Shown piece by piece: positions 12,551 through 18,607 of a stretch of 18,607 nt of DNA. The translations under genes were made by a program, and so were the position numbers. Source of the stretch: an uncultured Collinsella sp. (GTDB lineage Bacteria; Actinomycetota; Coriobacteriia; Coriobacteriales; Coriobacteriaceae); assembly GCA_900543615.1 (NCBI GenBank), contig UQSC01000027.1, positions 1-18,607 of the forward strand, given 5' to 3'. The notes under the pieces were generated by a model, which worked only from the letters and a program-made list of their open reading frames with translations, was not told the DNA's origin and did not search any database. Each line of letters starts with the position of its first letter. Position 1 is the stretch's first letter.

Positions 12551-13354
12551 ATGGCCCATGCGACAACCCGAGCCTTCGCCGATGAGCGTCGTGCCGCCAT
12601 CATGGAGATGCTCGAGCATAACGCCTCGGTGCAGGTGGCAGAAATCGCCCAGACCTTTGGCGTGTCCTCCGTTACCGCCCGCGCCGACCTGGATGCGCTC
12701 GCGGAGTCCGGCAAGCTGCGCCGCACGCATGGCGGCGCTGTATCGCTCCATAAACGCCTTACCGTTTCCACGCAGGATCGCCGCATCAACGTCAATGTCG
12801 CCGCCAAACAAGCCATCGCACAAAGCGCCATCGAGCTCGTCAATGACGGCGACACGCTGCTCGTCGACTCAGGCACCACCGCGCTCGAGTTTGTCCGGCT
12901 CCTCGATCAGCGCAACGGCATCACCGTCATCACGGCCGACATTACCATTGCCGATTACATCGACGAGAGCATGCCCTCGGTCGATGTCGTCATGCTGGGC
13001 GGGGCGCTGCGCAAGGGTCATCGCTATCTGTACGGCCCACTTACCATGCAGGCGCTCCAAATGGTCCACGCCGATCTGGCCGTCATGTGCCCCGGCGCCT
13101 TTGTCCCCCGTTGCGGCTTTACGACCGACTTTCCGCAGATGGCCGAGACCAAAACGGCTATGATCGCCGCGGCCCATCAAAGCGTCGCCCTCATGGACGC
13201 CAGCAAGGTTAACGGACGCGGCATGTACCGCTTTGCCGAGCTGATCGATGTCGACGCCATCGTGATGGACCGTGACCCCGATCATGCCGTCGCCACCTCA
13301 ATCGCCGAAATCGTTGACGACGCCCGCCCAAATCTCGTCATCGCCGGCGCTTAA
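12551..13354 (+). CDS. DeoR-family sugar-metabolism transcription regulator
   Basis: This 267-residue protein has an N-terminal DeoR helix-turn-helix at about residues 12-65 (DERRAAIMEMLEHNASVQVA, then EIAQTFGVSSVTARADLDAL, ending LRRTHGGAV). A sugar-phosphate-sensing domain of the phosphosugar isomerase-like fold follows (DSGTTALEF, TADITIADYI, VVMLGGALRKGH, MDASKVNGRGMYRFA). The ATG at 12551 (CGGAG 5 nt upstream) starts the protein where DeoR proteins normally begin; an ATG at 12494 would add 19 residues and has little ribosome-site support. The gene is divergent from the aldolase gene. That pattern suggests it represses or activates the aldolase in response to a sugar phosphate, but this is inference. 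Confidence 0.9.
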   Translation: MAHATTRAFADERRAAIMEMLEHNASVQVAEIAQTFGVSSVTARADLDALAESGKLRRTHGGAVSLHKRLTVSTQDRRINVNVAAKQAIAQSAIELVNDGDTLLVDSGTTALEFVRLLDQRNGITVITADITIADYIDESMPSVDVVMLGGALRKGHRYLYGPLTMQALQMVHADLAVMCPGAFVPRCGFTTDFPQMAETKTAMIAAAHQSVALMDASKVNGRGMYRFAELIDVDAIVMDRDPDHAVATSIAEIVDDARPNLVIAGA

Positions 13355-13356
13355 AC

Positions 13357-13398
13357 AAAAACCACCACAAAGGTGCCTGTCCCCTTTGTGGTGGTTTT
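13357..13398. terminator. Bidirectional terminator between the DeoR and flavodiiron genes
   Basis: AAAACCACCACAAAGG (13357-13372) pairs perfectly over 16 bp with 13383-13398 around a 10-nt loop, with A and T runs at the outer ends. The two genes converge here (13354 and 13422), so one hairpin serves both. Confidence 0.9.
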
Positions 13399-13421
13399 GC
13401 TCGTTAAAAGTGAAAATATCG

Positions 13422-14582
13422 CTACTTGGACAGCTCGTCGGCAAGGGCCTCGATCTGAGCGCGCGAGGCGTCGTTGAGCGAGCCCAGCACGGTCACCTTG
13501 TTCTGCGCCAGGGTGATGTCCTTCATGCCCTCGAGCTCCTTGGTCATAACCTTGGCAGCTGCGGGCGCCCAGGAACCGGACTCGACAAGTGCCACGGTGC
13601 GGTTCTGGTAGGCATGCTCGGCAAGCGTGTGGATAAAGGTGCTCATGAACGGGAAGATCTCGCCCTGATAGGTAATGGAGGCGAGCACCAGACGGTCGTA
13701 GCGGAACGCGTCCTCAACGGCCTCGGCCATGTCGTCGCGAGCCAGGTCAAAGACGGAGACCTTCTGGCCGCGAGCCTCGAGCGCAGATGCGAGCTCCTCG
13801 ACGGCAGCCTTCAGATGGCCATACACGCTCGCATAGGCGATCGTGATGCCCTCGTCCTCGGGCTGATAGCTCGACCAGGTGTTATAGGTGTCGAGGTAGT
13901 AGCCCAGGTTCTCGGTCAGCACGGGGCCGTGGAGCGGGCAGATGATCTGGATATCCAGGTCGGCGGCCTTCTTGAGAACGGCCTGCACGAACTTGCCGAA
14001 CTTACCGACGATGCCAAAGTAGTAGCGGCGAGCCTCGCAAGCCCACCCCTCGGGATCCTCGATGTCGTTGGCGCCAAACTTGCCAAAGCCGTCGGCACTA
14101 AAGAGCACCTTGTCGGTGGACTCGTAGGAGAAGATCACCTCGGGCCAGTGAACGTTGGGGGCGCCGATAAAGGTCAGGCTGTGGCCGCCCAGGTCGAGCA
14201 CGTCGCCCTCTTTGACGACCATCTTGCGCTCGGGGTAGTCGGTGCCAAAGTAGTTGACCATCATGCGGAAGGCGCCCATGCTGGCCACAATCTGTGCCTG
14301 GGGATAGCGCTCCATAAAGGCAGCGATACCGGCGGAGTGATCGGGCTCCATGTGATGGACAACCAGGTAGTCGGGCGTACGGCCATCGAGCACGGCCTCG
14401 AGGTTGCCGAGCCACTCGTCAACAAAACCGCCGTCGACTGAATCGGCGACAGCGATCTTTTCGCCCAAGATAACGTAGCTGTTGTATGCCATGCCGTTCT
14501 CGGACACATCATACTGGCCCTCGAACAGGTCAATGTCGTGATCGTCGACACCGATGTAGCGGATATCCTTGGTGATCTCCAT
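13422..14582 (-). CDS. FprA-type flavodiiron protein (O2/NO reductase)
   Basis: This 386-residue A-type flavoprotein has an N-terminal metallo-beta-lactamase-like diiron domain and a C-terminal flavodoxin domain (FMN), from about residue 245 (IAYASVYGHLKAAV). The diiron ligands are visible: H77-x-E79-x-D81-H82 in HHMEPDHSAG, H145 (APNVHWPE), D164 (FSADGFG) and H218 (CPLHGPV). These enzymes reduce O2 to water or NO to N2O in anaerobes, taking electrons from rubredoxin or a similar donor. No fused or adjacent rubredoxin is seen. The ATG at 14582 is chosen from AGGAGG 9 nt upstream; the open frame extends further without support. It is a single gene, ended by the shared terminator at 13357-13398. 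Oxygen protection is the likeliest role in a gut anaerobe. Confidence 0.92.
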   Translation of the reverse strand: MEITKDIRYIGVDDHDIDLFEGQYDVSENGMAYNSYVILGEKIAVADSVDGGFVDEWLGNLEAVLDGRTPDYLVVHHMEPDHSAGIAAFMERYPQAQIVASMGAFRMMVNYFGTDYPERKMVVKEGDVLDLGGHSLTFIGAPNVHWPEVIFSYESTDKVLFSADGFGKFGANDIEDPEGWACEARRYYFGIVGKFGKFVQAVLKKAADLDIQIICPLHGPVLTENLGYYLDTYNTWSSYQPEDEGITIAYASVYGHLKAAVEELASALEARGQKVSVFDLARDDMAEAVEDAFRYDRLVLASITYQGEIFPFMSTFIHTLAEHAYQNRTVALVESGSWAPAAAKVMTKELEGMKDITLAQNKVTVLGSLNDASRAQIEALADELSK

Positions 14583-14599
14583 CAGGCAAAGCCTCCTAG

Positions 14600-14643
14600 A
14601 TAGACAAAAGAACCCGTCTATCATAACACTCGTCTTCATAGAC
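14600..14643. promoter_or_regulatory. Three alternating ATAGAC/GTCTAT hexamers upstream of the flavodiiron gene
   Basis: ATAGAC (14600-14605), GTCTAT (14616-14621) and ATAGAC (14638-14643) alternate in orientation in the 129-bp gap before the gene. A -10-like TATGAT on the minus strand (about 14618-14623) overlaps the middle one. This is where a repressor could block the flavodiiron promoter. No regulator can be assigned. Confidence 0.35.
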
Positions 14644-14711
14644 ACGGCTATCTGCCAGCATCCTTATCGATTGTTATTGAGGCGGAATATACCGCCGTTG
14701 ACCTGCGCAAA

Positions 14712-15743
14712 CTATGAGCGTAGTATCGCCGTGCTATGTCGGATAATGAGCTGGCCGGGAATACGGATGGCAACGGTTTTGCCCGCCGCACCCGCCTCGG
14801 GAACCGCATGCTCAAACACCTCGCGTCCACGCTGATGTAAATCGAATCGAACGGTCGTGAGCTCGTTATGCGCGACAAAATCATCGAGCGAGTCATCGAC
14901 GCCCACCACGCTCACGTCCTCGGGCACGCGCAGGCCGCTATCGCGCAGCGCCGCAATCGCGCCGTTTGCCATCTGGTCGTTTGCTGCATAAATCGCCGTC
15001 ATGGCGCGATCGTGCTCGGCCAAGTACCTGCCGGCCTCGTAGCCGCTGTTGGCAGACCAGTCACCCTCGAGCGGCTCTACCGGCTCGATGTGTTTACGCT
15101 CGAGTGCATCCTGCCAACCGGCGCGACGAAATTGCTCGTCGACCGAGAACGACGGGCCGCCAATATAGCGAATTTGCTCGTGCCCCAGCTCAAACAGGTG
15201 ATCCATAAGCAATAGCGAGCAACCGTAATGATCGGAATCGACCGTGGTCACGCGCGGATGCGCGTACATGGTAACGATGACCGTGCCAATGCCCGGCAGT
15301 GGATCAAACGTCTCAAAATCGGGCGCCATGCGACTCATGCCGATAATGATGCCGTCCACGGGCAGCGCGGCCATACGACGTGTGGCCTCGGCGAGCGAAA
15401 ACTCCTCGGTCTTGGACATCTCGACCAGCGTGATGGCGCAATTATGCTCGCGAGCAGCGCTGGCGATGCCATCAATCATTGAGAGGTTGCCAAACTTGGT
15501 AACATCGTTGACGCACAGGCCGACCGAATGGTAACGGCCGTCACGCAGCGAGCGACCGGCATAACTCGGACGAAAGCCGAGCTCTTGCATAGCGGCCTGC
15601 ACGCGCTGGCGCGTCTGCTCGTTAACGTTGGGCAAGCCGTTGGCGACGCGCGAAACCGTCTGCTGCGAAACGCCAGCAGCGCGGGCGACGTCGGCCATGG
15701 AGACCGGACGCGTACCTGTATCGTTGGACGGGCGCCTTGCCAC
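14712..15743 (-). CDS. LacI-family transcription regulator, probable galactose repressor
   Basis: This 343-residue protein has an N-terminal LacI helix-turn-helix (about residues 14-40: VSMADVARAAGVSQQTVSRV), a hinge helix region (YAGRSLRDGR), and a periplasmic-binding-protein-like effector domain (from VGLCVND). That domain includes the DGIIIG, IGGPSFS, YAANDQMANGAI and VVGVDDS blocks typical of sugar-binding LacI proteins. The start is GTG at 15743 with AAGGTG about 5 nt upstream. It is divergent from galK-galT across 338 bp that hold three copies of an operator-like sequence with a central CG, as LacI proteins prefer. Galactose or a derivative is therefore the likely inducer. The gene is complete. 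Confidence 0.9.
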   Translation of the reverse strand: MARRPSNDTGTRPVSMADVARAAGVSQQTVSRVANGLPNVNEQTRQRVQAAMQELGFRPSYAGRSLRDGRYHSVGLCVNDVTKFGNLSMIDGIASAAREHNCAITLVEMSKTEEFSLAEATRRMAALPVDGIIIGMSRMAPDFETFDPLPGIGTVIVTMYAHPRVTTVDSDHYGCSLLLMDHLFELGHEQIRYIGGPSFSVDEQFRRAGWQDALERKHIEPVEPLEGDWSANSGYEAGRYLAEHDRAMTAIYAANDQMANGAIAALRDSGLRVPEDVSVVGVDDSLDDFVAHNELTTVRFDLHQRGREVFEHAVPEAGAAGKTVAIRIPGQLIIRHSTAILRS

Positions 15744-15836
15744 AGGATCACCTTCACCCTTGCGAGATCTGAATAGCGTGAATGCCGGCCCAGGCAGAGA
15801 TACACCCCGCGCCGAGGCCCGCTATCGTCGGACGCA

Positions 15837-15850
15837 TGTTAACGTACTCT
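15837..15850 (+). promoter_or_regulatory. LacI-type operator, site 1 (near the regulator gene)
   Basis: TGTTAACGTACTCT has the same core (GTTAACGTACTC) as two further sites in this gap. It is about 95 bp in front of the LacI-family gene and may serve self-regulation. Confidence 0.7.
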
Positions 15851-15959
15851 ACTTTTTCGACCTGCATCTCTTCTGCTTTATAAGTCCATACGGCGTTACC
15901 GTTCACGGCCGAATATCGACCGATTACCAGATTCTCAAAAAGTGACAAGCGTTGTGTTA

Positions 15960-15973
15960 TGAGTACGTTAACA
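15960..15973 (-). promoter_or_regulatory. LacI-type operator, site 2
   Basis: Read on the minus strand this is TGTTAACGTACTCA, identical over 14 bp to site 3 but inverted. Its centre is 123 bp from site 1 and 64 bp from site 3, distances that could allow DNA looping. The -35 and -10 of galK are not clear, but this site is well placed to cover them. Confidence 0.72.
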
Positions 15974-16023
15974 TAGCCCGTAACATGCGATATCGTGAAC
16001 ACCTGGTTCATGCCGCTTCAAGT

Positions 16024-16037
16024 TGTTAACGTACTCA
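16024..16037 (+). promoter_or_regulatory. LacI-type operator, site 3 (upstream of galK)
   Basis: TGTTAACGTACTCA lies 45 bp before the galK start. The site is an imperfect dyad around a central CG (TGxxxA-CG-TxxxCA type), as LacI-family operators are. A longer upstream reading of galK would run through this operator, which argues for the later start. Confidence 0.72.
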
Positions 16038-16081
16038 TAACGACGCAAAACTCACCCGTGCGCGCCAAGGAAAGGACTCCC

Positions 16082-17287
16082 ATGACCACCCCCGACGAAA
16101 AGACATTCGCCACGCTCACCAAGCTGTTTGAGGAGGAGTTTGGCCCCATCGGCGACCGCCAGGTGCTCTACGTGCACGCGCCCGGGCGTTCCGAGATCAG
16201 CGGCAACCACACCGACCACGAGGGCGGCCACGTCATCGCCGGCTCGCTCGATGTCGCCGTCGACGGTATCGCCGTGGCAACCGACACCAACAAGGTCCGC
16301 GTTGCCGATGAGGGCTACCCCACCTTTGAGATCACGCTCGATACGCTAGATGTTCAGGAGTCCGAGAAGGGCACGTCCGCAAGCCTCGTCCGCGGCATGG
16401 CCCACGAAATCGCAACCCTTGGCGTTGAGCCCCAGGGCTTCGACTTCGCCTTCACCTGCTCTGTCCCCTCGGGCGGCGGCCTTTCCAGCTCTGCTGCTGT
16501 CGAGGCGGCATACGGTCGCGCCATGGAGACGCTCTGGGGCGCGCCCGCCATTGAGCCCGTCGCGCTCGCCCAGATGAGCCAGCGCACCGAGAACAACTAC
16601 TACGGCAAGCCCTGCGGCCTGATGGACCAGGCCGCCGTATGTCTGGGCGGCCTCGCCTACATGGACTTTGAGGACCAGGCTCAACCTAAAACCCAGAAGC
16701 TCGAGCTCAACTTTGAGGATCACGGCTATGCGCTCGTGCTCGTTAAGGTCGGTGCCGACCACGTGGCCGCCACCGACGACTACGCCGCCGTTCCGCGCGA
16801 GATGCAAGACGTCGCTGCCGAGTTTGGCAAGACACGCCTGTGCGAGGTAAACGTGGCGGACTTTGACGCCAAGCTCCCCGAGCTGCGCGCCAAGCTGGGC
16901 GACCGCGCCTGCCTGCGCGCCGTTCACTACTGGTACGAGAACGGCCTGGTCGACAAGCGCTGGGCAGCCCTGAACGCCGGCGACATCGACCAGTTCCTGG
17001 TCCTGACGCGCGAGTCCGGCGCCAGCTCCGCCATGTACCTGCAGAATGTTGTTGCCAAACTGGGTTCCCAGCAACCCTCCATGTACGCGCTTGCTCTTGC
17101 CGAGCATGTGCTCGACGGCCGCGGCGCCGTCCGTATCCACGGTGGCGGCTTTGGTGGCACCATCCAGGCCTTCGTGCCGCTCGACCTGGTCGACACCTTC
17201 ATTACCAAGATGAACGGCTGGCTGGGCGAGGGCTCTGCCCGTCACTACGCCATCTCTGACAAGGGGGCTTACGCGGCATGGCTGTAA
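16082..17287 (+). CDS. galK: Galactokinase
   Basis: This 401-residue GHMP-family kinase phosphorylates galactose to galactose 1-phosphate, the first step of the Leloir pathway. The galactokinase signature is APGRSEISGNHTDHEGG (about 33-49), a variant of GRxNLIGEHxDY seen in several anaerobes. The ATP-binding loop is PSGGGLSSSAA near 132-142, and the C-terminal GHMP motif is RIHGGGFGGT near 350-360. The ATG at 16082 has AAAGGA about 6 nt upstream. The first gene of an operon, it overlaps galT by 10 bp. Control by the divergent LacI-type protein through the sites at 15960 and 16024 is likely. Confidence 0.93.
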   Translation: MTTPDEKTFATLTKLFEEEFGPIGDRQVLYVHAPGRSEISGNHTDHEGGHVIAGSLDVAVDGIAVATDTNKVRVADEGYPTFEITLDTLDVQESEKGTSASLVRGMAHEIATLGVEPQGFDFAFTCSVPSGGGLSSSAAVEAAYGRAMETLWGAPAIEPVALAQMSQRTENNYYGKPCGLMDQAAVCLGGLAYMDFEDQAQPKTQKLELNFEDHGYALVLVKVGADHVAATDDYAAVPREMQDVAAEFGKTRLCEVNVADFDAKLPELRAKLGDRACLRAVHYWYENGLVDKRWAALNAGDIDQFLVLTRESGASSAMYLQNVVAKLGSQQPSMYALALAEHVLDGRGAVRIHGGGFGGTIQAFVPLDLVDTFITKMNGWLGEGSARHYAISDKGAYAAWL

Positions 17288-18607
17288 TGACTGATGTGCG
17301 CGAGGCCGCGCAGGGCCTCATCGAATATGCCATCCACCGATCGATGATCGGACAGGACGACCGCATCTGGGCCTACAACACCATTCTGGAGTGCATCGGC
17401 GCCACGGGCCCCGCACTCGACATGGCCTGGGCGCTCCAGGTCGAGAAACTCTCGCTCGTTCACCCCGATACCCTGCCCGACTTTGACCTGGAGGGCACGC
17501 TTGCCGCGCTCTCCGAGACCGCCGTTGCCAACGGAGCTGCCGAGGACACGGCATCGGGCCGCGACCGCATTGCCATGCGCATTATGGGCGTTCTCATGCC
17601 GAGGCCTTCGGTTGTAAACGAGGAGTTCAACGGACGCATGGGCGTCAACGAGCCCCGTGCCGCGACCGACTGGTTCTACGGCCTGTGCTGCGACGCCGGC
17701 TACGTGCGCCGCGCCGCCATCGCGCGCAATATCAAATGGAACACCCCCACCAACTGGGGTGACCTGGAGATCACTATCAACCTGTCAAAGCCCGAAAAGG
17801 ACCCGCGCGATATTGCCGCAGCCGGTGCCGCCAAAAACACGGGCGAGAAGTATCCCGCCTGTCAGCTCTGCATCGAGAACGAGGGCTACCCCGGACGCTC
17901 CGCCGCAGCCGACGGCGGCGCTCATCCCGCCCGTCAGAACCTGCGCGTTATTCCCATCCAGCTCGACGGCGAGCGCTGGGGCTTCCAGTACAGCCCGTAC
18001 GCGTACTTTAACGAGCACTGCATTGCCATGAGCTCCGAGCATCGCCCGATGCACGTCGACCGCAAGGGCCTGACCTGCCTGCTCGACTTTGTCGACCTGT
18101 TCCCGCACTACTTTATTGGCTCCAACGCCGACCTGCCCATCGTGGGCGGCTCGATTCTGTCGCACGACCACTTCCAGGGCGGTGCGCACGAGTTCCCCAT
18201 GATGCATGCCGCCGAGGTCTCGCAGTTTAGCGTGCCCGGCTTTGACCAGGTCACCGGTACCGTGCTGCAGTGGCCGCTCTCGGTGCTGCGCCTGCGCTCG
18301 CATGACCGCGCCCAGCTGCTCGACGCTGCCGAGAAGATTATCCTCGCCTGGCGCGAGTGGACCGATGAGTCGGTTGGCGTCATCGCGCACACGGCCGATG
18401 GCGTGGCGCACAACACCGTGACGCCCGTCATCCGCCGCGTCGACTCCCGCGGCAATGCCGGCGGCGAGATTTACGAGGCCTACCTGGCGCTTCGCTGCAA
18501 CATCACGACCGACGAGCATCCGCTGGGTGTGTTCCACCCGCATGCCGAGTATCACCATATTAAAAAGGAGAACATCGGCCTGATCGAGGTCATGGGCCTG
18601 GCTATTT
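17278..18607 (+). CDS. galT: Galactose-1-phosphate uridylyltransferase, type 2 (runs off the window)
   Basis: 443 residues are visible without a stop; the family is usually about 490-510 residues, so the C-terminus lies beyond the window. It transfers UMP between UDP-glucose and galactose 1-phosphate. It belongs to the GalT2 type found mostly in Firmicutes and Actinobacteria, recognised by KYPACQLCIENEGYPGR (about 193-209), SPYAYFNEHCI and the catalytic SHDHFQGG block with His296 and His298. The start ATG at 17278 overlaps the galK end, with AAGGGGG about 10 nt upstream. A second in-frame ATG at 17287, overlapping the galK stop codon, is possible. The overlap indicates translational coupling. 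A galE gene may follow outside the window. Confidence 0.92.
   Translation, partial: MAVMTDVREAAQGLIEYAIHRSMIGQDDRIWAYNTILECIGATGPALDMAWALQVEKLSLVHPDTLPDFDLEGTLAALSETAVANGAAEDTASGRDRIAMRIMGVLMPRPSVVNEEFNGRMGVNEPRAATDWFYGLCCDAGYVRRAAIARNIKWNTPTNWGDLEITINLSKPEKDPRDIAAAGAAKNTGEKYPACQLCIENEGYPGRSAAADGGAHPARQNLRVIPIQLDGERWGFQYSPYAYFNEHCIAMSSEHRPMHVDRKGLTCLLDFVDLFPHYFIGSNADLPIVGGSILSHDHFQGGAHEFPMMHAAEVSQFSVPGFDQVTGTVLQWPLSVLRLRSHDRAQLLDAAEKIILAWREWTDESVGVIAHTADGVAHNTVTPVIRRVDSRGNAGGEIYEAYLALRCNITTDEHPLGVFHPHAEYHHIKKENIGLIEVMGLAI

Noticed and set aside
13272..14441. 389-residue plus-strand frame antisense to the flavodiiron gene
   Set aside because: It is a shadow of a gene with all catalytic ligands intact.
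15995..16081. Upstream extension of galK
   Set aside because: It would run through operator site 3 and lacks a ribosome site. The ATG at 16082 has one.
1..18607. tRNA, rRNA or known riboswitch
   Set aside because: No cloverleaf, rRNA motif or recognisable riboswitch core was found in any gap by eye.

Overview
The window looks like a contig from a high-GC, anaerobic gut actinobacterium of the class Coriobacteriia, most likely Collinsella or a close relative. The reasons are G/C-rich third positions, a galactokinase/type-2 GalT pair, an FprA-type flavodiiron protein, a membrane-bound LuxR-type regulator and GC-rich hairpin terminators. This is inference from style and gene content, with no marker gene. 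Bases 1-50 are not biological: they are an Illumina Nextera adapter (flow-cell part, 8-nt index, read-1 primer and mosaic end) left on the contig end.

Layout. (1) 51-1474: an IS3-family (IS150-like) insertion sequence, cut at its 3' end by the contig edge, with two overlapping frames joined by a well-formed programmed -1 frameshift signal. (2) 1475-6467: a visibly AT-richer cargo segment bracketed by two direct copies of a 119-bp element with 17-bp terminal inverted repeats, each followed by a GC-rich hairpin. The cargo, read on the minus strand, is a membrane regulator with two LuxR-like helix-turn-helix domains, a one-polypeptide ABC transporter (permease fused to ATPase) and a small secreted three-cysteine protein. 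Next to it lie four 15-16-bp repeats in alternating orientation, spaced 41/40/41 bp. (3) 6505-9517: a BceAB-like peptide-antibiotic ABC transporter pair, without a two-component system in the window. (4) 9666-10652: a fusion of a NUDIX hydrolase and a Vsr-type mismatch endonuclease. (5) 10653-11358: about 700 bp with at most one small gene, two mutually exclusive RNA hairpins, and a perfect 29-bp inverted repeat enclosing a bidirectional terminator. (6) 11359-18607: a carbohydrate region with a class II fructose/tagatose-bisphosphate aldolase, a divergent DeoR-family regulator, a flavodiiron protein, a LacI-family regulator, and a divergent galK-galT pair. Three copies of one 14-bp operator-like sequence lie between the LacI gene and galK.

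How the genes fit together. Galactose would enter the Leloir pathway through GalK and GalT, probably under the LacI-type repressor. The aldolase may serve hexose or tagatose phosphates under the DeoR protein. The flavodiiron protein would protect an anaerobe from O2 or NO. The most unusual parts are the repeat-bracketed regulator/transporter/secreted-protein cassette and the NUDIX-Vsr fusion. No rRNA, tRNA, CRISPR array or plasmid origin was seen.
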